A stretch of DNA of 10,370 nt, from assembly GCA_003152595.1 (NCBI GenBank), contig PMAM01000287.1:4377-14746 (forward strand), read 5' to 3'. The notes under the pieces were generated by a model, which saw only the letters and a list, made by a program, of their open reading frames with translations, ran no database searches and had not been told where the DNA came from. Origin of the DNA: Acidobacterium sp. Lineage in GTDB: Bacteria > Acidobacteriota > Terriglobia > Terriglobales > Acidobacteriaceae. A program made the translations under genes and the position numbers. Shown here in pieces: positions 4,534-10,370 of the stretch (its first letter is position 1; each line of letters starts with the position of its first letter).

Positions 4534-6707
4534 GAATTCTCAGCTCCTGGTTGCACGAATACGTTACCGGCCTCACCGTCTCCGACCGTCAGCTCGCCGA
4601 CGACCTCACCCTCCGTGGCATTGCCGTCGAAGGCGTCTTCGACCTCGGCGAGTTCGGCGCGCTGTTCGAGATGGACATCACGACCAACCGCGTCGATGCC
4701 ATGAACCACTACGGCATCGCGCGAGAGGCGGCGACCATCTATGGGCTGGATCTCAAGCCCCTAAATGCGGAGCTGTCTGCATCAAAGTCCGCGGCACGCT
4801 CCGTGCCCGTCTCCATCGAAGAGTCAAAACTCTGCGGCCGCTTTACCGCGCGCGTGCTGCGCGATGTGAAGATCGTTCCTTCCACCGGCATCGTCGCCGA
4901 GCGCTTCCGTCTGCTCGAGCAGAAACCCATCTCCAACGCGGTCGACGCCACGAATTACTGCACGCTCGCCATTGGCCAGCCCACGCACGTCTTTGACCTC
5001 GACAAGCTCGAAGGCGGCATCATCGTCCGCCGCGCGCGTAAAGGCGAGAAGCTGCGCACCCTGGACGGAGTGGAGCGCACGCTCGATCCCGATGACCTCG
5101 TCATCGCCGACGAGAAGAAAGCCGTCGGTCTCGCCGGCGTCATGGGCGGCTGGGACACAATGATCACGCCCGAGACGAAGAACATCCTCGTCGAAGCCGC
5201 CTGGTTCGATCCCGGCGTCGTGCGGCGCAGCTCCAGGCGCCACTTGCTGCACACGGACGCTTCGCATCGCTTCGAGCGCGGCGCCGACTTCAACGCGCCT
5301 CCGGTCGCCTCGGCGCTGGTCAGCCAGATCATCCTCGAGGTTGGCGGACATCCCGAGGGCGAACTCGTCGACGTGGTCATCCCGGAAGCCGTCGCACGCA
5401 CCGCGAAGCGTCCCAGCGTCACGTTCAGCCTGAGCGAAGTGCAGCGCATGCTCGGACCAACGGAAGATCCGGCCGGCATCACGGCTCCGATGGCCGTGGA
5501 CATCCTGGCGCGACTTGGCTGCGGAGTGGAAGAGCAGAAACACGCAACGGACGCCGCGGCCGCGTCAACGCAGGATCTGGATCCATCGCGCGCAGTTTTG
5601 GGAGAAGCTTCGCTGGCCGCACCGGACGCGCGCCATGCCAACGGGCTCTACTCCGTCACGCTGCCGAGTTGGCGGCTTGATCTCGAACGCGAGATCGACC
5701 TGATCGAAGAGATCGCTCGCGTCTACGGCTACAACCGCTTCAAAAACACGCTGCCCACCTTTGCGGGAAGCGTGGTCGAGCTGCCGTGGGTCGAGAAAGA
5801 GCGCGCTGTGCGCGGCACCCTGCTCGCGCTCGGCTGGAACGAGGCCATCTCCTCAAGCTTTTGTTCAGCCGACGATGCGGCCTACTTCGTGCGCGAGCCA
5901 GGTGCGTTCGTCGCGCTCGACAATCCGCTCAGCGAAGAAGCCGGCATGCTGCGCCCGTCCCTGTTACCCAGCATGCTCGACATGCTCGCGCTCAACATCA
6001 GCCGCGACGTCGAAGGCGCCGCGCTGTTCGAGATGGGCACTGTCTTCAGCGGCGGGCCGGAACGTGTCGACGAGCGTCCTTCGCTTGGATTTGGAGCGAC
6101 AGGCGCCGCCTTCGGCTCGCAACTTGCCGATTTTTGCGACCTGAAGGGGCTCGCCGAAACGCTGCTCGGCAAATTCACGGCACGTTCCATCTATTTCGAT
6201 CGCTTCCCCGCGGACTCCGGGCTCATACCGGCGTGGCTGCACCCAGGCCGCAGCGCGCGCGCTGTACTCGACGGCGCGACGATGGGCTGGTTCGGCCAAA
6301 TCCATCCCGCAGAAGCCGAGCGTCGCAAGCTCAAGCAGGCCGTCTGGATCGGCGAAGTGTGGCTCGATCGCCTCTATAAACAGGCGTTGCGCCAGCCAAT
6401 CATTGAAGAGCTGTCCCGCTACCAGCCCGTGCGGCGCGATTTCTCCGTGATCCTACCCGACGCTGTCTTGTGGGCTCGCCTCGCCGGCGCCCTTGAGGCT
6501 CTTGCCATTCCGGAATTGCGCCGCTTCGAGGCGAAAGAAGTCCTTCGCGACCCGAAAGGGAAACTCACGCCGGCGCAACACTACTCGCTCCTGCTGCGCG
6601 TGGTCTTTCAGTCGCACGAGCGGACCCTGCGCGAAGAAGAAGTGCAGCGCTGGTCGCAGCAGGTTGTTGCCGCGATCGAGGCACAGGGCGGAAAACTGCG
6701 CACCTGA
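4530..6707 (+). CDS. pheT: Phenylalanine--tRNA ligase beta subunit, form lacking the EMAP/OB tRNA-binding domain
   Basis: PheT is the structural, tRNA-binding and editing subunit of the synthetase. At 725 residues it is shorter than the E. coli protein (795). The B1 segment MRILSSWLHEYVTGL...LTLRGIAVEGV (1-36) runs almost straight into FEMDITTNRVDAMNHYGIARE (46-66), so the OB-fold domain of about 110 residues normally between them is missing. The editing B3/B4 region spans about 100-270 (ISNAVDATNY, GQPTHVFDLDKL, GLAGVMGG). The B5 DNA-binding-like region spans about 295-400, followed by the pseudo-catalytic core at 415-610. The anticodon-binding FDX-ACB domain spans about 628-725 (RYQPVRRDFSV, VVFQSHERTLREEEV). 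An Ala/Asp/Ser-rich insert occupies about 336-372, between LGCGVEE and YSVTLPSWRLDLE, where most homologues have about five residues. Start and pheS stop share ATGA, indicating tight coupling. Confidence 0.96.
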   Translation: MRILSSWLHEYVTGLTVSDRQLADDLTLRGIAVEGVFDLGEFGALFEMDITTNRVDAMNHYGIAREAATIYGLDLKPLNAELSASKSAARSVPVSIEESKLCGRFTARVLRDVKIVPSTGIVAERFRLLEQKPISNAVDATNYCTLAIGQPTHVFDLDKLEGGIIVRRARKGEKLRTLDGVERTLDPDDLVIADEKKAVGLAGVMGGWDTMITPETKNILVEAAWFDPGVVRRSSRRHLLHTDASHRFERGADFNAPPVASALVSQIILEVGGHPEGELVDVVIPEAVARTAKRPSVTFSLSEVQRMLGPTEDPAGITAPMAVDILARLGCGVEEQKHATDAAAASTQDLDPSRAVLGEASLAAPDARHANGLYSVTLPSWRLDLEREIDLIEEIARVYGYNRFKNTLPTFAGSVVELPWVEKERAVRGTLLALGWNEAISSSFCSADDAAYFVREPGAFVALDNPLSEEAGMLRPSLLPSMLDMLALNISRDVEGAALFEMGTVFSGGPERVDERPSLGFGATGAAFGSQLADFCDLKGLAETLLGKFTARSIYFDRFPADSGLIPAWLHPGRSARAVLDGATMGWFGQIHPAEAERRKLKQAVWIGEVWLDRLYKQALRQPIIEELSRYQPVRRDFSVILPDAVLWARLAGALEALAIPELRRFEAKEVLRDPKGKLTPAQHYSLLLRVVFQSHERTLREEEVQRWSQQVVAAIEAQGGKLRT

Positions 6708-6714
6708 GGCTTCC

Positions 6715-6730
6715 TGCCCAGCGGGCAATT
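6715..6730 (+). terminator. Weak hairpin after pheT, possible terminator
   Basis: TGCCC (6715-6719) and GGGCA (6723-6727) form a five-pair GC-rich stem with a three-base loop, followed by only three Ts after one A. It lies eight bases after the pheT stop, in the 48-base gap between pheT and a convergent gene. The short stem and T run make it a weak candidate; termination there may be Rho-dependent instead. Confidence 0.3.
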
Positions 6731-6755
6731 TCGCGGGTATCCTTCCGTCGACCGT

Positions 6756-7106
6756 CTACGCTGCGCGGCCTTTGCGACGCGGCTTGCGATCCGTGTCCAT
6801 CGTCGCGGCGTTGTCGGCCACCGTATCGGTGTGGGGATCGGAACTGGTATCGCCGGGCAACCGCGTCTGCAGCCGCTCGGCACCCATCGCTTCCGCCTCG
6901 CGATCGTACTCATCCTCTGTCGCGGCGCGGATATTGATGTCCGTCAGCCCTTCCGCCTCGATGCGGTTCTCCGGCAGTTCCCCGGTCGGCAAAAATATTC
7001 CCTCCGCTTCCAGGGTCGGTCCCACGTGCCGGATCGCATCCATGACCACCGGCTCGTTCCTCGGCGCCTCTCCGGTTCCCGATTCTTTTTTGCTTTGATC
7101 TGCCAT
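6756..7106 (-). CDS. Hypothetical hydrophilic protein, acidic with a basic tail
   Basis: The 116-residue product starts at ATG 7104-7106 with AGGAG five to six bases upstream. Third codon positions are strongly GC-biased, as in the neighbouring genes, which supports this frame. There is no signal peptide or membrane segment. Charged residues dominate, with a short ordered-looking middle (VVMDAIRHVGPTLEAEGIF, LPTGELPENRIEAEGLTDIN) and a final basic patch RKPRRKGRAA that could bind nucleic acid or the membrane surface. Most of the chain is probably disordered. I do not recognise a family. It converges on pheT with a 48-base gap, and its promoter should lie in the region shared with the divergent gene at 7237. 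Confidence 0.75.
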   Translation of the reverse strand: MADQSKKESGTGEAPRNEPVVMDAIRHVGPTLEAEGIFLPTGELPENRIEAEGLTDINIRAATEDEYDREAEAMGAERLQTRLPGDTSSDPHTDTVADNAATMDTDRKPRRKGRAA

Positions 7107-7192
7107 AGCATCTCCTCTTCCTTTGTCGGAGGGCAGACCAGCTCCAGGAAGTTGTCCAGAGCGGGCGGTTTCACAAAATTACGCCGGGCCAT
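6944..7192 (-). CDS. Doubtful overlapping ORF upstream of the acidic protein
   Basis: An ATG at 7190-7192 is preceded by GAGGA (complement of 7199-7203) at ideal spacing of six bases and opens a frame of 82 residues. Its first 30 residues (MARRNFVKPPALDNFLELVC and PPTKEEEM) look protein-like, but from about 7080 on it overlaps the better-supported 116-residue gene in another frame and turns into an Arg/Trp-rich shadow. It might be a leader peptide whose translation feeds into the downstream start, or the 5' relic of a frame-shifted gene. It is reported only because of the ribosome site. Confidence 0.22.
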   Translation of the reverse strand: MARRNFVKPPALDNFLELVCPPTKEEEMLWQIKAKKNREPERRRGTSRWSWMRSGTWDRPWKRREYFCRPGNCRRTASRRKG

Positions 7193-7236
7193 CGCGCATC
7201 CTCGTCGACCCATCTCAAAACAAAAGGGGGTATGGT

Positions 7237-7512
7237 ATGCCCGAATCGAAACCGAACCCGGAACCCCGCGGATTTTCGGAGTACACGCGGAAGGTCTCAG
7301 GCGAAAACGCGCATCAGCAGGGGTGGGGACTCAATGAAGACGAGCGCCGGCACCTGCCGGAGGAGAAGAAGGACTATGAAGGCGGGACCGACTACGAATA
7401 CGGCGCGAGGGACTTTGGCGACAGCGCCGTAGATACAAGCGCGGCGAAGCCTGCCGCGAATACCGCGGCAGAGCGAGCGCACGGCAATACAAGCCGGAAG
7501 ACCGGGACTTAG
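7237..7512 (+). CDS. Hypothetical small hydrophilic protein, probably disordered
   Basis: The start is ATG 7237-7239, chosen because GGGGG (7226-7230) sits six bases upstream. The frame is open further upstream to 7123, but that part is less protein-like, and the ATG at 7232 is out of frame. The 91-residue product is very polar, rich in Glu, Asp, Gly, Pro, Asn and Tyr (NEDERRHLPEEKKDYEGGTD, YEYGARDFGDSA), and ends in an Ala/Thr/Asn-rich tail. No signal peptide, membrane helix or cysteine is visible. The composition recalls small stress- or desiccation-related hydrophilic proteins, but no specific family motif is present, so function is unknown. Its TAG overlaps the TAA of the convergent gene by two bases. 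Confidence 0.7.
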   Translation: MPESKPNPEPRGFSEYTRKVSGENAHQQGWGLNEDERRHLPEEKKDYEGGTDYEYGARDFGDSAVDTSAAKPAANTAAERAHGNTSRKTGT

Positions 7513-8051
7513 AGAATTTCGGCGAGCTGCGGATAGAGTCCGGCGTGGCTGGTCTGATAAAGGGCCAGAAGCCGCTGCCGCATAAGGTAGTAGGACGACG
7601 CTGCCTCATGGAGATAGAAGGGAATCAGAGTAGTGGAGCGGCGCAGCACAAAGTGGAAAGTCAGGGCCAGCTCGATGCGGCGGATGGCACTGCGCAGGCG
7701 GACCGCGTCACGGCGCATGCGCTCGGTGACAATGACGCCTTCGTCGAAATTCCACTGTTGCGCATGGGCCGCCAGCACCAGCATCAGCTTTGCGTTTTCC
7801 CGCATGCGGTGCAGACCCTCGCGCCCCCCCAGCATGAGCCACATGTCGGTCGGCTCCAGGGAGATTTGTCCTTCTTTGGGTTCCAGATAGTCACGCGCGA
7901 CGGAGGTGACGCGCTGGAACTCGATTCGCTTAAGCTGTGACACCAGATCCTGCCAGTTGCGCCGGTCGACGCGAATGGCCGACCACTGGCCTTTGACGGC
8001 AGCCGCGATCAGACAACCTACAACTGCACCCAGGAGGAGGTAAGCCAGCAC
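7509..8051 (-). CDS. Hypothetical protein with one N-terminal membrane anchor
   Basis: The 180-residue product starts at GTG 8049-8051. That start is decided by an in-frame TAG 15 to 13 bases upstream and by AAGG at about seven bases' distance. Residues 3-19 form one membrane helix (AYLLLGAVVGCLIAAAV) followed by a basic/polar domain. The rest appears largely alpha-helical (WLMLGGREGLHRMRENAKLM, VTERMRRDAVRLRSAIRRIE, SSYYLMRQRLLALYQTS), and probably cytoplasmic by the positive-inside rule if the N-terminus faces the periplasm. I recognise no catalytic motif. It lies 57 bases downstream of a 7-TM gene on the same strand, so the two are probably co-transcribed and may act together. A cis element here would be shared; no terminator is seen at its end, which overlaps the plus-strand neighbour. 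Confidence 0.82.
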   Translation of the reverse strand: MLAYLLLGAVVGCLIAAAVKGQWSAIRVDRRNWQDLVSQLKRIEFQRVTSVARDYLEPKEGQISLEPTDMWLMLGGREGLHRMRENAKLMLVLAAHAQQWNFDEGVIVTERMRRDAVRLRSAIRRIELALTFHFVLRRSTTLIPFYLHEAASSYYLMRQRLLALYQTSHAGLYPQLAEIL

Positions 8052-8108
8052 GGAATGGCCTTTCTATCAGAGGAGCACCGGGCTCCCAAATCCAACGCGA
8101 CAGGACCA

Positions 8109-8906
8109 CTAATGTCGAGCGTCAATTCTCCGAAGATCGTACGCGACCTTCCTGTGGAGCGCAAGGATATATTCATGTAAATCGGACGAAATTGGCTTGC
8201 GATCGGGTTCATCGCGCCAAAGTTGCACAGTGATCCAGCAAATTGCCGCAGGATAGGTTAGATAGCGGATTTGTTCAAGCTGAAGGTAGTGGCGCTGCGT
8301 CCCCAGGTAGCTCTCCACCGCGGTTTTCAAGACCATGAGCGTACTCCAGGCAGTTAACCCCTGACCAATGGCCATCACGTGACTCCGCCACCCCAGGCCG
8401 ACCCGATTGGCCGCCATCGTCATAACTACGAATAGCTCACAGATCACCAAAGAGGTGAACAGGTTCCCTCGCACCTGCCACATCAGTCGCGCGTTGGGGG
8501 CGGGCGGCGTGATCCACCAGGCGAAAACGGCAGCCATGGCGAACCCCGCCAGGCCTCCGGTGACAAATTGGGCGCGCGCGTCCCGGACCCAGGTTCCCGT
8601 GGGGCGCAGGACGATGCGTGCGATCTCCACCACAATCCCCAACTGGAACCCGAAGTCGACGACCAGACAGATCAGGTAAGTTACGGTGTAGCCGCGTCTT
8701 AAGCCGTGCGCGTACAGGACCATCAGGGCGATGGACCGGACTACCATGAAAATCAGCCAGAATGTGAAGACCGGAAACTGGCGCCAGCGATGGCGATAGA
8801 ACAGCACAAACAGCACGATCAGGTCGACGACGACCGCCTCAGCCCAGTAGAAAATGGTTAGCGCTGTAAAGTGCATCGGTCCGCTCAAACCCCTAAGATA
8901 CGCCAC
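8109..8906 (-). CDS. Seven-transmembrane hypothetical protein of an acidobacterial type
   Basis: The 265-residue product has seven hydrophobic segments at about 17-37, 46-66, 75-97, 114-131, 148-167, 176-196 and 215-231, and a charged C-terminal tail (DEPDRKPISSDLHEYILALHRKVAYDL). The pattern of a Tyr/Phe-Arg-rich loop after helix 1 (FYRHRWRQFPVFTFWLIFMV) and the motif VVEIARIVLRP after helix 3 is like 7-TM proteins of unknown function that I associate with Acidobacteriota genomes; some resemble sensor modules, but no kinase or cyclase domain is attached here. Start choice is uncertain. GTG 8904-8906 has GGAAG eight bases upstream, while ATG 8874-8876, ten codons later, begins just before the first helix but has poor ribosome spacing. 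Downstream partner: the single-TM protein. Confidence 0.85.
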   Translation of the reverse strand: MAYLRGLSGPMHFTALTIFYWAEAVVVDLIVLFVLFYRHRWRQFPVFTFWLIFMVVRSIALMVLYAHGLRRGYTVTYLICLVVDFGFQLGIVVEIARIVLRPTGTWVRDARAQFVTGGLAGFAMAAVFAWWITPPAPNARLMWQVRGNLFTSLVICELFVVMTMAANRVGLGWRSHVMAIGQGLTAWSTLMVLKTAVESYLGTQRHYLQLEQIRYLTYPAAICWITVQLWRDEPDRKPISSDLHEYILALHRKVAYDLRRIDARH

Positions 8907-8972
8907 TCCACGGACTTCCGCGGATCGCAGAAATCCATGGAGCGCGCGAGGCGGACTCGCTTGTGTCCGGAC

Positions 8973-9149
8973 CTAGCCGGCGATGCTGGTCAAAATCGCC
9001 AGGATGATGCTGCCTGCCGTCACGGCGTTGGTGCCGCCCTGACCCTGGTTCGGAGGCGGCGGATCGTTGCCACCCGGATCGGCAAACATCGGTGCGGCGC
9101 AAAGAGCAAGGGCGGTGGACAGAACAGCAACGCGAAATGTCTTTTTCAT
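8973..9149 (-). CDS. Small exported peptide with Pro/Gly linker and hydrophobic C-terminus
   Basis: The 58-residue product starts at ATG 9147-9149 with GAGGA (AGGA core) nine bases upstream. In-frame codons upstream of it lack such a site, so I reject the longer frame. Residues 1-23 are a classic Sec signal peptide: MKK, a hydrophobic core VAVLSTALALCAA and a likely cleavage after PMFA. The mature part is only 35 residues: a polar linker DPGGNDPPPPNQGQGGTN and then a hydrophobic stretch AVTAGSIILAILTSIAG to the end. A cysteine lies in the signal core, but it does not form a proper lipobox. It could be a small membrane-associated or secreted peptide. It precedes the 7-TM gene by 66 bases on the same strand, suggesting one transcript. 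Family unknown. Confidence 0.7.
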   Translation of the reverse strand: MKKTFRVAVLSTALALCAAPMFADPGGNDPPPPNQGQGGTNAVTAGSIILAILTSIAG

Positions 9150-9300
9150 CGGGCTTTTTCCTCGTGGCGTCATTCGACGCAGCCCGAGACTACCTCGAAA
9201 GTGGGATTGCAAAATTCACAAAGATTTCCAGACTTGGCAGGCCCAAAACGACACGAAAGTATTAATTCCGGACAACAGAAATAACTACTTATGACCTCAA

Positions 9301-9351
9301 CAAAAGAGTTACTTAAGTCCCGGCACTATACTACTATCGCGTTATAACTCT
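9301..9351 (-). terminator. Inverted repeat with T run after the M13 peptidase gene
   Basis: On the minus strand AGAGTTA (9351-9345) can pair with TAACTCT (9311-9305), followed by TTT, 24 bases or more after the peptidase stop. The loop of 33 bases is long and the stem is AT-rich, so this is a weak terminator candidate. The surrounding 9213-9374 gap is clearly more AT-rich than the rest of the window and should also contain the promoter of the exported-peptide gene, though no good -35/-10 pair is seen. Confidence 0.3.
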
Positions 9352-9374
9352 CATCAAAATGACTTATAGCTGTC

Positions 9375-10370
9375 TCACCAGACCCGGCAGCTTTTCATCG
9401 GCGCCATCGGCTGTCCAGCCTTGCAGCCGAACGCATGCGCGAACTCCGGCATGTTTACAATTACACCGCGAACGCGCAGAGGATCGGGAGAATGCGGATC
9501 GGTTTGGGCGATCATGCGCAGGAATTCCGGTCGCGCGTTGCTGCAGTAGTTCTGTGCAAAGCCAAGGAAGAACTGCTGCTCCGGCGTCAGCGAAGCCTCC
9601 GACTTCTGCTCAGCGGTATCCACTGAAGGCTTACCCTCCGCCAGCCTTGCCATCAGAGCGATGTAAGCCAGGCGGAGACCGCCGTTGTCCGCTGTGTTCT
9701 CGCCCAGAGTCAGCTTGCCGTTCAGTTTCAGGTCGTCCACTGCGGTGAACTGGCTGTACTCATTCGCGATGCAATCGGTCCGCTGCTCAAAATTCTTCTC
9801 GTCCGCCGTCGTCCACCAGTCGTGCAGATTGCCTTTGGCGTCGAACTTCGCTCCCTGATCGTCGAATCCGTGCGTCAGCTCGTGGCCCACCACGGCGCCA
9901 ATGTGCCCGTAGTTGGCGGCATCCGTCGCATCCTTGTCGTAGAACGGCGGCTGCAGAATGCCCGCAGGGAAGTTAATGTCATTCATCGACGGATCGTAGT
10001 ACGCGTTCACCGTCGGCGGTGTCATCTGCCATTCCTGACGGTTCACCGGCTTGCCAATCTTGTTCAGCTGGTAGTCGACCTCGAATTCTCGCGACCGGAT
10101 GGAGTTGCCCAGCGCGTCGTCCGGCTTCATCTCCAGTTTGGAGTAGTCCCGCCACTTGTCCGGATAGCCGATCTTGTCGGCCACCGCGTGCAGCTTCTCC
10201 TTCGCCTTGACCTTCGTCTCCGGGCTCATCCAGTCGATCTGGTCGATGTCCTTGCCCATCGCCGCCTCGATGTCGTGTACCTCACGCAGCGTCGAGGCCT
10301 TCATGTCGGGAGTGAAATATTTCGCGACATAAAGCTGGCCCAGTGCTTCGCCCAGCGCCGAATTGGTCGC
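9375..10370 (-). CDS. M13 family zinc metallopeptidase (neprilysin-like), C-terminal 331 residues
   Basis: M13 peptidases are large (about 650-700 residue) zinc endopeptidases that cleave short peptides, usually exported in bacteria. The visible part is the C-terminal half and is open to the right edge; the ATG at 10302-10304 is internal, since codons before it continue the family sequence (LGEALGQLYVAKYF). Key motifs are all present: NAYYDPSMNDINFPAGILQ for substrate binding; the zinc motif HELTH at 9870-9884 with the two His ligands and catalytic Glu; GENTADNGG with the third zinc ligand Glu and the Asp that orients the catalytic site; the HSPDPLRVRG segment; and the family's C-terminal CRVW, followed directly by TGA. 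Nothing suggests inactivation. The signal peptide and N-terminal domain lie outside the window. Confidence 0.96.
   Translation of the reverse strand, partial: ATNSALGEALGQLYVAKYFTPDMKASTLREVHDIEAAMGKDIDQIDWMSPETKVKAKEKLHAVADKIGYPDKWRDYSKLEMKPDDALGNSIRSREFEVDYQLNKIGKPVNRQEWQMTPPTVNAYYDPSMNDINFPAGILQPPFYDKDATDAANYGHIGAVVGHELTHGFDDQGAKFDAKGNLHDWWTTADEKNFEQRTDCIANEYSQFTAVDDLKLNGKLTLGENTADNGGLRLAYIALMARLAEGKPSVDTAEQKSEASLTPEQQFFLGFAQNYCSNARPEFLRMIAQTDPHSPDPLRVRGVIVNMPEFAHAFGCKAGQPMAPMKSCRVW

Noticed and set aside
4824..5641. Minus-strand ORFs of 239 and 228 codons opposite pheT
   Set aside because: Both are low-quality compositions lying wholly within pheT; no ribosome site or motif.
7123..7236. 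Upstream extension of the 91-residue hydrophilic protein
   Set aside because: The GGGGG ribosome site sits before the internal ATG at 7237, and the extension overlaps the control region of the divergent gene.
9150..9212. N-terminal extension of the exported peptide to 79 residues
   Set aside because: It would bury the signal peptide, and the good ribosome site lies directly before the ATG at 9149.

Overview
The window looks like a piece of an Acidobacteriota chromosome, most likely of the Koribacter/Terriglobus group. This is inferred from protein style rather than a database match: the PheS N-terminus, a PheT without the tRNA-binding OB domain, an M13 peptidase, a 7-TM protein of a type I associate with this phylum, and moderate-to-high GC with strong third-position GC bias. 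Most of the window is chromosomal housekeeping DNA with small accessory genes between. I see no prophage, IS element, CRISPR array, tRNA or rRNA.

Left part (1-2863), all minus strand. It holds the N-terminal 240 codons of transcription terminator Rho (cut by the left edge), then a 76-codon gene with a strong ribosome binding site that resembles RNA polymerase omega. A 0.5 kb gene-poor stretch follows, rich in inverted repeats and GGTCA pentamers. Next come a clear intrinsic terminator, the C-terminal remnant of a MacB/FtsX-type ABC permease, a small unknown ORF and a gamma-class carbonic anhydrase.

Middle part (2948-6707), plus strand. A compact HicA/HicB toxin-antitoxin pair (ATGA overlap) is followed by pheS and pheT (also ATGA overlap), the two subunits of phenylalanyl-tRNA synthetase. 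PheT is short because it lacks the usual N-terminal EMAP/OB domain, and it has a roughly 37-residue low-complexity insert.

Right part (6756-10370). A hydrophilic 116-residue protein (minus) and a hydrophilic 91-residue protein (plus) are divergent. The second ends tail-to-tail, sharing stop-codon bases, with a minus-strand group: a 58-residue exported peptide, a 7-TM protein and a single-TM protein. The C-terminal 331 codons of an M13 (neprilysin-like) zinc metallopeptidase run off the right edge. I found no convincing new multi-gene system. The best leads are the omega-like gene next to rho, the 1392-1522 repeat region, the domain-reduced PheT, and the small exported peptide with its membrane-protein neighbours.
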